Origin: an actinobacterium LLX17
GTDB taxonomy: Bacteria; Actinomycetota; Actinomycetes; Propionibacteriales; Nocardioidaceae
Assembly (NCBI GenBank): GCA_000471045.1
Contig: KI301992.1
Span: 1,992,060-2,056,059 of the forward strand
DNA: 64,000 nucleotides
Direction: 5' to 3'
The notes beneath the pieces are model-generated. The model saw only the letters and a list, made by a program, of their open reading frames with translations. It was not told the DNA's origin and searched no databases. A program made the position numbers and the translations under genes. Positions 31,761 through 40,411 of this stretch are shown here, piece by piece; position 1 is the stretch's first letter, and the number at the start of each line of letters is the position of its first letter.

Positions 31761-32672
31761 TCAGAGCGTCTTCAAGATCTCGCGCATGAGCTCGGCGGTC
31801 TCGGACGGCGTCTTGCCGACCTTGACCCCGGCGGCCTCGAGGGCCTCCTTCTTGCCCTGCGCGGTGCCCGCGCCGTCGGAGACGATGGCGCCGGCGTGGC
31901 CCATCGTCTTGCCCTCGGGAGCGGTGAAGCCGGCCACGTAGCCCACGACCGGCTTGGTGACGTTGGCCTGGATGTAGGCCGCAGCCTTCTCCTCGGCGTC
32001 GCCACCGATCTCGCCGATCATGACGATGGCCTTCGTCTCCGGATCGGCCTCGAACGCCTCGAGGGCGTCGATGTGGGTGGTGCCGATGATCGGGTCACCA
32101 CCGATGCCGATGGCCGTCGAGAAGCCGAAGTCACGCAGCTCGAACATCATCTGGTAGGTCAGGGTGCCCGACTTCGACACCAGACCGATCGGCCCCTTGC
32201 CGGCGATGTTCGCCGGCGTGATGCCCGCGAGCGCCTCGCCCGGCGTGATGATGCCGGGGCAGTTCGGGCCGATGATGCGCGTCTTCTTGCCCTCTGCTGC
32301 CTTGCTCTGGGCGTAGGCCCAGAACTCCGCGGAGTCCTGCACCGGCACGCCCTCGGTGATGATGACGAGCAGACCGATCTCGGCGTCGATGGCCTCGATC
32401 ACGGCGTCCTTGGTGAACGCCGGCGGGACGAACGCGACGGAGACGTCGGCGCCCGTCTTCTCGATGGCCTCGGCGACCGATGCGAAGACCGGCAGCTCGA
32501 CCTCGGCGCCGGAGGCGTCGGAGTGGGTGACGGTCGTGCCGGCCTTGCGGGCGTTGACGCCGCCCACGATGTTGGTGCCGGCCGCCAGCATGCGGGCGGT
32601 GTGCTTGGAGCCCTCACCGCCGGTGATGCCCTGGACGATGACCTTGGAGTCCTTGGTCAGGAAGATCGACAT
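31761..32672 (-). CDS. sucD: Succinyl-CoA synthetase (ADP-forming) alpha subunit
   Basis: Alpha subunit, 303 residues, interconverting succinyl-CoA and succinate with substrate-level phosphorylation. It has the CoA-binding Rossmann start ([20 protein letters not shown]), the [13 protein letters not shown] segment, and the active-site histidine in [21 protein letters not shown], which is phosphorylated in catalysis. The ATG at 32672 begins [13 protein letters not shown]. It lies 11 bases after sucC. Confidence 0.97.
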   Translation of the reverse strand: MSIFLTKDSKVIVQGITGGEGSKHTARMLAAGTNIVGGVNARKAGTTVTHSDASGAEVELPVFASVAEAIEKTGADVSVAFVPPAFTKDAVIEAIDAEIGLLVIITEGVPVQDSAEFWAYAQSKAAEGKKTRIIGPNCPGIITPGEALAGITPANIAGKGPIGLVSKSGTLTYQMMFELRDFGFSTAIGIGGDPIIGTTHIDALEAFEADPETKAIVMIGEIGGDAEEKAAAYIQANVTKPVVGYVAGFTAPEGKTMGHAGAIVSDGAGTAQGKKEALEAAGVKVGKTPSETAELMREILKTL

Positions 32673-32683
32673 GTGAAGCCCCT

Positions 32684-33850
32684 TCAGCCGTTCGCCAGCT
32701 CGGCGGCCTTGTCGGCCGCTCCGTCCATGGTGTCCACCTGGGTCACGAGCGGGTGGTTCAGCTCGTCCAGGATCGCGCGCCCCTCGTCGACGTTGTTGCC
32801 GTCGAGGCGCACCACGAGCGGCTTGCTGGCGTCGTCGCCGAGCAGCTCGAGGGCACCCTTGATGCCGTTCGCGACCGCGTCGCACGACGTGATGCCGCCG
32901 AAGACGTTGACGAACACGCTCTTGACCTGCTCGTCGCCCAGGATGACGTCGAGGCCGTTGGCCATGACCTCCGCCGAGGCGCCGCCGCCGATGTCGAGGA
33001 AGTTGGCCGGCTTGACGTTGCCGTGCTTCTCACCGGCGTACGCGACGACGTCGAGGGTGCTCATGACGAGTCCCGCGCCGTTGCCGATGATGCCGACCTC
33101 GCCGTCGAGCTTGACGTAGTTGAGGCCCTTGGCCTTGGCCTTCGCCTCGAGCGGGTCGTCCTCCTCGTGGATGACGAAGTCCTCGTGCTCGGGGTGACGC
33201 ACCTCGGAGGCGTTGTCGTCGAGCGAGACCTTGCCGTCGAGGGCGTCGAGCTTGTCGCCCTCGAGGCGGGCGAGGGGGTTGACCTCGACCAGCGTCGCGT
33301 CCTCCTCGACGAAGACCTTCCAGAGGGCCTGGACCATCTCGACGGCCTGCTCGGCGAGCTCGGCCGGAAAACCGACCTCCTCGACGATCGAGCGGGCCTT
33401 GGCCTCGTCGACCCCGGTGCCGGGGTCGATGGCGATCTTCTTGACGGCGTCGGGGTTGGTCTTGGCGACCTCCTCGATCTCCACACCGCCCTCGATGCTC
33501 GCGATGCACAGGTAGCTGCGGTTCGAGCGGTCCAGCAGGAAGGAGAAGTAGTACTCCTCGACCGGCGGGGTCGCGGGAACGACCAGCACGCGGTTGACCG
33601 TGAGGTCCTTGATCTCCATGCCGAGGATGTTCGACGCGTGCTCGTAGGCCTCGTCGGCGGTCTTGGCGATCTTGACGCCGCCGGCCTTGCCGCGGCCTCC
33701 AGCCTTGACCTGAGCCTTGATGACGGTGACGCCACCCATCTGCTCGGCAGCGGCCTTCGCCTCGTCGGCGGTCTGCGCGACGACGCCGAGCGTCGTCGTG
33801 ACTCCATGCTTGGCGAAGAGCTCCTTCGCCTGGTACTCCATCAGATCCAC
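32684..33850 (-). CDS. sucC: Succinyl-CoA synthetase beta subunit
   Basis: Beta subunit, 388 residues, with the ATP-grasp fold. Motifs include [45 protein letters not shown] and the C-terminal [13 protein letters not shown] with the CoA-side power helix. I take the GTG at 33850 ([16 protein letters not shown]), since actinobacterial SucC usually begins MDLxEYQ and AAGGA lies ten bases upstream; the ATG three codons later is the alternative. Forms an operon with sucD. Confidence 0.96.
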   Translation of the reverse strand: MDLMEYQAKELFAKHGVTTTLGVVAQTADEAKAAAEQMGGVTVIKAQVKAGGRGKAGGVKIAKTADEAYEHASNILGMEIKDLTVNRVLVVPATPPVEEYYFSFLLDRSNRSYLCIASIEGGVEIEEVAKTNPDAVKKIAIDPGTGVDEAKARSIVEEVGFPAELAEQAVEMVQALWKVFVEEDATLVEVNPLARLEGDKLDALDGKVSLDDNASEVRHPEHEDFVIHEEDDPLEAKAKAKGLNYVKLDGEVGIIGNGAGLVMSTLDVVAYAGEKHGNVKPANFLDIGGGASAEVMANGLDVILGDEQVKSVFVNVFGGITSCDAVANGIKGALELLGDDASKPLVVRLDGNNVDEGRAILDELNHPLVTQVDTMDGAADKAAELANG

Positions 33851-34012
33851 GGTGGTGTCCGTCCTTGTTTGACGCCGCCATGACGGCGACGCGTCCGGGT
33901 GCGGGAACGACGGCCGAGACCGCCGAGAGCCGTGGGCGACTCTAGTCCCGCAGCGGCAGGGCGGCATCGTGGGGTCGGTGACTGGCCAGTAGCGTCCACG
34001 GGCCTCCACGGC

Positions 34013-34309
34013 TCAGGAGCCGGGCTCGACCGCCTCGACGAGCACCTCGCGGGCACCGGCGGCGTCCAGTGCGGATCGCAGCGCAGCGACGTCGTCGGAC
34101 GGGTCGATGGCGACCTCGTCGGCGTCCTCGGCGACGGCCACCGCGGCCATCGTCGGCGCGTCGACGCCGCCACCGAGCCAGATGACCTCGGCGCCCGCGT
34201 CGCGCGAGCGGCGAGCAGCCCGGGCCAGGGCCTCGACGGCGTCGTCCGCGCTGGCTGCGGTGCCGATCACGACACGTCGGGGCGAGGTCACCGATCCAGT
34301 CTCACGCAT
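34013..34309 (-). CDS. Small B12-binding-like/Rossmann-like protein of unknown function
   Basis: A 98-residue protein with an alternating strand-helix pattern (RRVVIGTAAS, AEVIWLGGGVDAPTMAAVAVAEDADEVAI, AREVLVEAV) resembling the cobalamin-binding domain found at the C-terminus of methylmalonyl-CoA mutases. The DxHxxG motif needed for B12 coordination is absent, so cofactor binding is unlikely. GGGAG sits five bases before the ATG. It lies 162 bases upstream of sucC on the same strand; a link to succinyl-CoA metabolism is only positional. Confidence 0.6.
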   Translation of the reverse strand: MRETGSVTSPRRVVIGTAASADDAVEALARAARRSRDAGAEVIWLGGGVDAPTMAAVAVAEDADEVAIDPSDDVAALRSALDAAGAREVLVEAVEPGS

Positions 34310-34348
34310 GTGAACTCCCGCACAACCAGACCCTCCCGTCACGCCTGC

Positions 34349-34365
34349 GCACTTGGTGAAAGTGC
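34349..34365. promoter_or_regulatory. Inverted repeat upstream of the M23 peptidase gene
   Basis: GCACTT-N5-AAGTGC, a perfect 6-bp palindrome about 43 bases before the -10-like box TAGGAT at 34408-34413. A second pair, CAACCAG (34323) and CTGGTTG (34381), flanks it. The location suits an activator or repressor of cell-wall hydrolase expression. Confidence 0.35.
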
Positions 34366-34407
34366 AACAATCTGGAGATCCTGGTTGGGGGTGGTCATCC
34401 TTTCGGT

Positions 34408-34413
34408 TAGGAT
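34408..34413 (+). promoter_or_regulatory. -10 box of the M23 peptidase gene
   Basis: TAGGAT, 35 bases before the GTG, leaving a short leader that carries GGAGG at 34439-34443. Confidence 0.5.
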
Positions 34414-34448
34414 CGCCGGAGTCTTGTCGTCCAAAGTCGGAGGTGTGC

Positions 34449-35231
34449 GTGAGCTCGTCCGCGCCCAAGCGACGCCTCGACGTCCGCCACCAGAGCACCG
34501 AACGTGCCAGCGGTCGTCGCGCCGCCGCCCCGCGTCGGGCCCGTCGCCAGTACCGGCCGTCGCTCGCGATGCTCGGTTCACTCGCGCTCGTGGTCGCCGG
34601 TGTCGGTTCCGCCGCCATCAGCACCCGCAGTGACGGCGGCTCGCTCACCACGGAGTACCAGGCCATCTCGGCGGCCTACTCCGGCGGCAGCAGCAGCCAG
34701 GTCGACGTCAGCCGCAGCTTCGACCGTGAGGTCCTCGAGCAGCAGACCAACGCGCAGGCCGAGCAGATGGTCCAGGCCACGCAGGACCTGCAGCTGGCCA
34801 CGCAGGCCCGCGCCGACCAGCTCAAGGCCAACCAGTGGGTCCTCCCGGTGGCCGGCTACAACCTCTCGGCCCGCTTCGGCCAGCGCTCCGGCCTCTGGAG
34901 CAGCGGCGTGCACACGGGCCTCGACTTCGCTGGCCCGTCCGGCTCCACGATCGTGTCGGTCGCGGCCGGCACCGTGAAGTCCGCCTCCTACGAGGGCGCC
35001 TACGGCAACCGCACCGTCATCGTGCTGGATGACGGCACCGAGATCTGGTACTGCCACCAGAGCCGCATGACCGTCACCCCCGGCGAGCGCGTCGCACCCG
35101 GCCAGCCGATCGGTTACACCGGTTCCACCGGCAACGTCACCGGCCCGCACCTGCACCTCGAGGTGCGCCCCGGCGGCGGCGAGCCGACCGATCCCGCGGC
35201 CGCGCTGCGGGCGCACAACGTCAACCCCTGA
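34449..35231 (+). CDS. M23-family metallopeptidase (LytM-type cell-wall endopeptidase)
   Basis: A 260-residue exported peptidoglycan hydrolase. A basic N-terminus (RRAAAPRRARRQYRPS) precedes a membrane/signal segment (LAMLGSLALVVAGVGSAAI), then an alanine/glutamine-rich helical linker (~residues 75-125) and a C-terminal LytM domain. Zinc-site motifs are visible: the HTGLDF histidine and aspartate, and HLHLEV. The GTG at 34449 is placed by GGAGG five bases upstream. It may be secreted or membrane-anchored. Confidence 0.9.
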   Translation: MSSSAPKRRLDVRHQSTERASGRRAAAPRRARRQYRPSLAMLGSLALVVAGVGSAAISTRSDGGSLTTEYQAISAAYSGGSSSQVDVSRSFDREVLEQQTNAQAEQMVQATQDLQLATQARADQLKANQWVLPVAGYNLSARFGQRSGLWSSGVHTGLDFAGPSGSTIVSVAAGTVKSASYEGAYGNRTVIVLDDGTEIWYCHQSRMTVTPGERVAPGQPIGYTGSTGNVTGPHLHLEVRPGGGEPTDPAAALRAHNVNP

Positions 35232-35259
35232 CGCTCACGCTCACCAGTCTTCCGACCGG

Positions 35260-37614
35260 CTAGAGCTTCTCCAGCCGCGCGTAGCGCAGGATCAGGCGCT
35301 TGACGCCGGCCGAGCCGAAGTCGACCGACGCCTGGGTGTTCTGTCCCCCGCCGTCGAGCGCCACCACCGTGCCGAGCCCGAACGTGTCGTGCGTGACCTT
35401 GTCGCCGGGTGACAGTGACGGGATGCCCGTGGTGTCGGTGGACCGCTTGCCGACCGACCGCGAGTCGAAGGACTCACGTCGTGCCGTGGCCGAGGGCCGC
35501 GACGGCATCCACTGCGTGGGACTGGTGGCCTCGCGGCGCTGGTCGACGAGGTGGTCGGGCACCTCCTCGAGGAACCGCGACGCCGGGTTGTACGACGGGG
35601 CACCCCAGGCCGAGCGGCTCGTGGCGCGCGTCAGGTAGAGGCGCTCACGGGCCCGGGTGATGCCCACGTAGGCGAGGCGTCGCTCCTCGGCGAGCTCGGT
35701 GGGGTCACCGATCGAGCGCATGTGCGGGAAGATGCCGTCCTCGAGCCCGGTGAGGAAGACCACCGGGAACTCGAGTCCCTTGGCCGTGTGCAGCGTCATC
35801 AGCGTGACGACGCCCTCGCCGGAGTCGGGGATGGAGTCGGCGTCGGCCACCAGCGAGACGCGCTCGAGGAAGGCATCGAGCGAGCCGGGGGTCAGGATGA
35901 CGTCGTCGGGGTCGGTCTCAGCCGGGTCGGCAGCGTCGTCGACCGTGGCGGCGGCGGTGACGAACTCGCGGGCCACGGCCACGAGCTCGGCGAGGTTCTC
36001 GACGCGGGTCTCGTCCTGCGGATCGGTGCTGGCCTCGAGCGCTGCGAGGTAGCCGCTGCGGGTCAGGGCCGCCTCGAGCACCTGGTCGGCCGGCGCGCCC
36101 GTGGCGGCCAGCTCGCTGAGCCCGGCCATGACGGCGGCGAACTCCCGCACGGCGTTGGCCGAGCGGGTGGCGAGCTCGTTGACCTCGTCGACCCGCTGCA
36201 TGGCCTCGCCGAACGAGATGCGCTCGCGGCCGGCGAACGCCTCGATGGCCGACTCGGCGCGCTCGCCGATGCCGCGCTTGGGCTCGTTGACGATGCGGCG
36301 CAACGAGACGGTGTCGCGCGGGTTGGCGATGGCGCGCAGGTAGGCCAGCGCGTCGCGGACCTCCTTGCGCTCGTAGAAGCGCACGCCCCCGACGACCCGG
36401 TACGGCAGGCCCACCCGGATGAAGACTTCCTCGAACACACGGCTCTGCGCATTGGTGCGGTAGAACACCGCGACGTCGGCGTGCCCCGCCGCGCCGTCGT
36501 CGGCCAGCGTGTCGATCTCGTCGGCGATGAACTGCGCCTCGTCGCGCTCGTCGTCGGCGACGTAGCCGACGATCTTCTCGCCCTCGCCCGCCGCCGACCA
36601 CAGGTTCTTCTCGAGCCGGCCCTCGTTGCGGCTGATGACCGCGTTGGCGGCCGAGAGGATCGTCTGCGTGGAGCGGTAGTTCTGCTCGAGCACGATGGTG
36701 CGGGCGTTCGGGAAGTCGTCCTCGAACTCGAGGATGTTGCGGATCGTGGCGCCGCGGAAGGCGTAGATCGACTGGTCGGAGTCACCCACCACCATGAGGT
36801 CGGACTCGGCGTCGCACAGCTCGCGGATCAGGGCGTACTGCGCGTGGTTGGTGTCTTGGTACTCGTCGACCAGCACGTGGCGGAACCGCCGCCGGTAGAC
36901 CTCGGCGATGGCCGGGAACGCCTGGAACAGATGGACCGTGTTCATGATGAGGTCGTCGAAGTCCATGGCGTTGGCCGCCGCCAGGCGCTGCTGGTAGGCC
37001 GCGTAGACCTCGGCGTACTGCGAGTCGGTGGGCGTCTCGGCCCGTCGCGCGGCCGCCTCGTGGTCGACCAGCTCGTTCTTGTGGTTGGAGACCCAGTTGA
37101 GGACGGCCCGCGGGTTGACCCGCTTGGGGTCGAGCTGCAGGTCGCGGCACACCAGCGTCATGAGACGGCGCGAGTCGGCGGCGTCGTAGACGGTGAACGA
37201 CGACGTGTAGCCCAGCGTGCTCGCCTCGCGGCGCAGGATGCGCACGCACGCGGAGTGGAAGGTGCTGACCCACATGGCGCGCGACGCCCCGCCGACGAGG
37301 TCGGCCACGCGCTCGCGCATCTCGGCCGCGGCCTTGTTGGTGAACGTGATGGCCAGGATGGACCCGGGGTGGGCGCCGCGGGCCGACAGCAGCCAACCGA
37401 TGCGGCGGGTGAGCACGCGGGTCTTGCCCGATCCGGCACCGGCGACGACGAGCAGCGGACCACCGGGGTGCGAGACGGCCTCGCGCTGGGGATCGTTGAG
37501 GCCCTCGAGCAGGGCGTCGGAGCGGGACTGACGCGGCTCGCGCGACGCGGGGTCGTCGCTGGAGGGGGAGCGCTGGGGGCGGCCACCGGCGGGCACGGGG
37601 AAAGGCAGGGTCAT
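35260..37614 (-). CDS. pcrA: ATP-dependent 3'-5' DNA helicase PcrA/UvrD
   Basis: A 784-residue superfamily 1A helicase for nucleotide excision repair, mismatch-type processing or replication-conflict resolution. Walker A is AGAGSGKT at residues 58-65, motif Ia/Ib and the DEYQDTNHAQ Walker B region follow, and QNYRST and VTLMTLHTAKGLEFPVVF are the later helicase motifs. The end (SPGDKVTHDTFGLGTVVAL...) is the Tudor-like PcrA tail that contacts RNA polymerase. The proline-rich N-terminus of ~30 residues is not conserved. A TAGGCT box lies nine bases before the ATG. Confidence 0.95.
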   Translation of the reverse strand: MTLPFPVPAGGRPQRSPSSDDPASREPRQSRSDALLEGLNDPQREAVSHPGGPLLVVAGAGSGKTRVLTRRIGWLLSARGAHPGSILAITFTNKAAAEMRERVADLVGGASRAMWVSTFHSACVRILRREASTLGYTSSFTVYDAADSRRLMTLVCRDLQLDPKRVNPRAVLNWVSNHKNELVDHEAAARRAETPTDSQYAEVYAAYQQRLAAANAMDFDDLIMNTVHLFQAFPAIAEVYRRRFRHVLVDEYQDTNHAQYALIRELCDAESDLMVVGDSDQSIYAFRGATIRNILEFEDDFPNARTIVLEQNYRSTQTILSAANAVISRNEGRLEKNLWSAAGEGEKIVGYVADDERDEAQFIADEIDTLADDGAAGHADVAVFYRTNAQSRVFEEVFIRVGLPYRVVGGVRFYERKEVRDALAYLRAIANPRDTVSLRRIVNEPKRGIGERAESAIEAFAGRERISFGEAMQRVDEVNELATRSANAVREFAAVMAGLSELAATGAPADQVLEAALTRSGYLAALEASTDPQDETRVENLAELVAVAREFVTAAATVDDAADPAETDPDDVILTPGSLDAFLERVSLVADADSIPDSGEGVVTLMTLHTAKGLEFPVVFLTGLEDGIFPHMRSIGDPTELAEERRLAYVGITRARERLYLTRATSRSAWGAPSYNPASRFLEEVPDHLVDQRREATSPTQWMPSRPSATARRESFDSRSVGKRSTDTTGIPSLSPGDKVTHDTFGLGTVVALDGGGQNTQASVDFGSAGVKRLILRYARLEKL

Positions 37615-37668
37615 CGCCGGACCAGCCTAGTTCCCGCCACCCACGAACCCGGCATCCCGCCGTCCACC

Positions 37669-37696
37669 TTGATTGTAGCAACACAATTGGTACAGT
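37669..37696 (+). promoter_or_regulatory. Promoter of the membrane protein-GntR operon
   Basis: TTGATT (37669-37674), a 16-base spacer and TACAGT (37691-37696) form a housekeeping-type promoter. Confidence 0.55.
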
Positions 37697-37705
37697 CATT
37701 GGTAC
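37672..37705. promoter_or_regulatory. Candidate GntR (YtrA-type) operator
   Basis: ATTGT-N6-ACAAT (37672-37687) adjoins two direct copies of ATTGGTAC (37686-37693 and 37698-37705) that straddle the -10 box. The operon downstream encodes its own GntR protein, so autorepression is the simple reading. Confidence 0.5.
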
Positions 37706-37722
37706 GAACCGAAGGAGGACCC

Positions 37723-38547
37723 ATGACCTTGACCCTGATCCTCGTCGTCCTGCTGCTGCTGATTGCCGTCGTGCTGCACGTCGACGCCCCCCGCCAAGCC
37801 CGTGCGCTCGCTGCGCGCACGCCGCAGCACTTGAGCCCACCCACCGAGCGCGGGCGAAGCGCGCTCCACCGTGAGCTCACGTCGCGCCTGCGATTGACCG
37901 CCGTGGGCAGCGCCCTCGGCACCACGATGGTCGGCGTCCCGCTCGTCGCCCAGGAGGTCGACACCCAGGGCCCGGCCGGCCTGACGATGGTGGCGACACT
38001 GCTGACGTCGACCGTCGTCGTTGCCGTGGCGACTGAGGCGGCCAGCGTGCTGCGGCGCACGCCACGCGCTGCCGGGGGTGTGCGGGCCGCGACGCTCAAA
38101 CCGCGGGAGAGCCACACCGGCACCGGTGAGCGCGTGGCGGAGCTCGTCCTCTGGCTGCTCGCTACCGCGGCGCTGGCGCTCGGCGTCGGTGCGGTCGCCA
38201 ACGGGGTCGACGGTGCGGCCGGGGCTGTGGGCTGTGGCGTCGGCGCGCTCGTGGTGATCGCGGCGTGCACCCTCGTGCGGGCGCGCTTCGTCCGACGACC
38301 GGTCCTGGCCCGCGACGTCGACGATCTCGCCGTCGACGCAGCTGCCGGCCGGGCGACCGTCGAGCGGTTCAGCGAGAACCTCGTGGCGAGCGGCGGTGTC
38401 CTGACGCTCGCGGCGCTGCTCGTGCCTGCCGTCAGCTGGCCGGGTGCCGCACGGACGACGGCCGTCGTGCTCGGGTTCGTCACCGTGGTGGTGATGACCG
38501 GGCTGGTGTTGCTGCGCCGCGCCCGTCGGGAGCAGGTGCACGCGTGA
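37723..38547 (+). CDS. Polytopic membrane protein of unknown function, coupled to a GntR gene
   Basis: A 274-residue protein with about six hydrophobic segments; the first is LTLILVVLLLLIAVVLHV and the last AVVLGFVTVVVMTGLVLL. I do not recognise a family, although the layout (membrane protein followed by YtrA-type GntR) recalls DUF1648-like or antibiotic-induced transporter operons. GAAGGAGG precedes the ATG. Its stop overlaps the GTG of the GntR gene, so the pair is co-expressed and probably self-regulated. Confidence 0.75.
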   Translation: MTLTLILVVLLLLIAVVLHVDAPRQARALAARTPQHLSPPTERGRSALHRELTSRLRLTAVGSALGTTMVGVPLVAQEVDTQGPAGLTMVATLLTSTVVVAVATEAASVLRRTPRAAGGVRAATLKPRESHTGTGERVAELVLWLLATAALALGVGAVANGVDGAAGAVGCGVGALVVIAACTLVRARFVRRPVLARDVDDLAVDAAAGRATVERFSENLVASGGVLTLAALLVPAVSWPGAARTTAVVLGFVTVVVMTGLVLLRRARREQVHA

Positions 38548-38897
38548 GCACGATCGCCGTCGATCCCGCGTCGGCCGAGCCACCGTTCGAGCAGGTGCGC
38601 CGCCAGGTCGCGGCCGGCGCCGCGGACGGCACGCTCGCGCCCGGGCACAAGCTGCCCACGGTGCGTCAGCTGGCCGCCGACCTCGGCATCGCCGTCAACA
38701 CCGTCGCCCGCGCCTACCGTGAGCTGGAGTCCGACGGCGTCATCGAGACGCACGGGCGGCGCGGCACGTTCGTCGCCGCGCGACGGATGGCCGAGCCCGA
38801 GGCGGTCGCCGCAGCCGTCACCTACGTCGAGGCCGTGCGCCGCGCGGGCCTGTCACGCCCCGAGGCCCTCCGTCTCGTCGACGACCACTGGGGCTAG
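38544..38897 (+). CDS. GntR-family transcriptional regulator, YtrA subfamily
   Basis: A short 117-residue GntR protein: a winged helix-turn-helix (PPFEQVRRQVAAGAADG, LPTVRQLAADLGIAVNTVARAYRELESDGVIETHGRRGTFV) with only a ~35-residue helical tail, the hallmark of the YtrA subfamily that dimerises without a large effector domain. Such regulators typically control the adjacent membrane-protein gene and often respond to cell-envelope stress. It converges on the zwf-type gene. Confidence 0.9.
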   Translation: MSTIAVDPASAEPPFEQVRRQVAAGAADGTLAPGHKLPTVRQLAADLGIAVNTVARAYRELESDGVIETHGRRGTFVAARRMAEPEAVAAAVTYVEAVRRAGLSRPEALRLVDDHWG

Positions 38898-38910
38898 CCC
38901 CAGATTCAGC

Positions 38911-40347
38911 TCAGCCGCCGGTCTCGTTGGGCTTGCGCCACTGGCGCTCGAACGGCAGCCGCCAGGCGCGGGGCGCGATGAGCTGGTGCACGGAGTTCGG
39001 GCCCCAGGTGCCAGGCTGGTACGGGCGCACCGGCGGCGGGTCATCGAGCAGGGGCTGAGAGATCTCCCAGAGCCGCTCGATGCCCTCTGCCGTCGTGAAC
39101 AGGGTGCGCTCCCCCATCATCGCGTCGTGGATGAGCCGCTCGTAGGCCTCGAGCACGTCGCCGGCGCGCGCGGTGTCCTGCATCGCGAACTGCATCGAGA
39201 GCTTGTCGAGCCGCAGCCCGGGGCCGGGGCGCTTGCCGTAGAACGACAACGACATCCGGGAGGAGTCGGCGAGGTCGAACGTCAGGTGGTCGGGTCCGGA
39301 CTTCCCGACGCCCGAGCCGGTGGGGAACATCGACTTCGGCGGCTCCCGGAAGGCGATCGAGATGATGCGGGCGCCCTCGGCCAGCTTCTTGCCGGTGCGC
39401 AGGTAGAACGGCACCCCGGCCCACCGCCAGTTGTCGATCTCGGCCCGCAGCGCGACGTAGGTCTCGGTCTCGGACTCCGGCGAGACCCCGGGCTCGTCGC
39501 GGTAGCCGGCGTACTGCCCCCGCACGACCTCGGCCGGCACGAGCGGCCGCATCGAGCGGAAGACCTTGTTCTTCTCCTCGCTGATCGCAGCGGAGTCCAG
39601 CGCGGTGGGCGGCTCCATCGCCATGAACGCCAAGATCTGGAACAGGTGCGTGACGACCATGTCCTTGAACGCGCCGGTGCCCTCGTAGAAGGCGGCACGC
39701 CCCTCGGCCGACAGCGTCTCGGGGACGTCGATCTGCACGTGGTCGATGAAGTTGCGGTTCCAGATGGGCTCGAACAGGCCGTTCGCGAACCGGAACGCCA
39801 AGATGTTGAGCGCTGCCTCCTTGCCGAGGAAGTGGTCGATGCGGAAGATCTGATCCTCGGCGAAGACCTCGTGGAGCGCCGCGTTCAACGAGCGAGCGCT
39901 GGCGAGGTCGGTCCCGAACGGCTTCTCCATGATGATGCGGGCACGATCGACCAGGTCGGCGTCGGCGAGGGTGTGCACGACGTCGAGCGCGGCCTTCGGC
40001 GGCACGCTCAGGTAGTGCAGGCGGCGCACCTCGTCGCCGAGCTCGGCCTCCAGGGTCGCAGCCTTCTCGGCCAACGCCTCGGGTCCGGCAGAGACGTTGA
40101 GGTACGAGAGCTTGCCCGCGAAGTCGGACCAGTCCTCGTCGCGCGGCTGGCGGGTGCCGAACTCACGGACCGCGTCCTGGGTGAAGGCTCGGAAGCCCTC
40201 GTCGTCGAGGTCGTCCATCGAGACCCCGATGATGCGGGCGTCGCCGACGAGGTTGGACTGGACCAGGTGCATGATGCCGGGCAGGAGCTTGCGGCGGGCG
40301 AGGTCGCCCGTGGCGCCGAACAGGACGAGCAGGTGCGGCTGCTTCAT
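38911..40347 (-). CDS. zwf: Glucose-6-phosphate dehydrogenase
   Basis: 478 residues oxidising glucose-6-phosphate to 6-phosphogluconolactone with NAD(P). The nucleotide motif is GATGDLARRK at residues 11-20, EKPFGTDLASA follows, and the active-site signature RIDHFLGKE spans 169-177. The gene is not in the usual tkt-tal-zwf-opcA cluster, so it may be a second paralogue with different cofactor preference. The ATG is six bases after TAGCCT, indicating a leaderless message. Confidence 0.94.
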   Translation of the reverse strand: MKQPHLLVLFGATGDLARRKLLPGIMHLVQSNLVGDARIIGVSMDDLDDEGFRAFTQDAVREFGTRQPRDEDWSDFAGKLSYLNVSAGPEALAEKAATLEAELGDEVRRLHYLSVPPKAALDVVHTLADADLVDRARIIMEKPFGTDLASARSLNAALHEVFAEDQIFRIDHFLGKEAALNILAFRFANGLFEPIWNRNFIDHVQIDVPETLSAEGRAAFYEGTGAFKDMVVTHLFQILAFMAMEPPTALDSAAISEEKNKVFRSMRPLVPAEVVRGQYAGYRDEPGVSPESETETYVALRAEIDNWRWAGVPFYLRTGKKLAEGARIISIAFREPPKSMFPTGSGVGKSGPDHLTFDLADSSRMSLSFYGKRPGPGLRLDKLSMQFAMQDTARAGDVLEAYERLIHDAMMGERTLFTTAEGIERLWEISQPLLDDPPPVRPYQPGTWGPNSVHQLIAPRAWRLPFERQWRKPNETGG

Positions 40348-40353
40348 GCTGTC

Positions 40354-40359
40354 AGGCTA
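40354..40359 (-). promoter_or_regulatory. Leaderless -10 box of zwf
   Basis: TAGCCT, six bases, then ATG. Confidence 0.55.
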
Positions 40360-40411
40360 GCCCGGTCGCGTTGCCTGCGCGTGAACAGCGGGACCTGATC
40401 ACGGGGACCGA

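Noticed and set aside
34310-34448. c-di-AMP (ydaO) riboswitch upstream of the M23 peptidase
   Set aside because: Such riboswitches are known before actinobacterial wall hydrolases, but the 139-base region lacks the conserved core and multi-helix layout; only small palindromes are visible.
35551-37720. Long plus-strand frame opposite the helicase that runs into the membrane protein gene
   Set aside because: Only the part from ATG 37723, with GAAGGAGG before it, is real; the rest mirrors pcrA.
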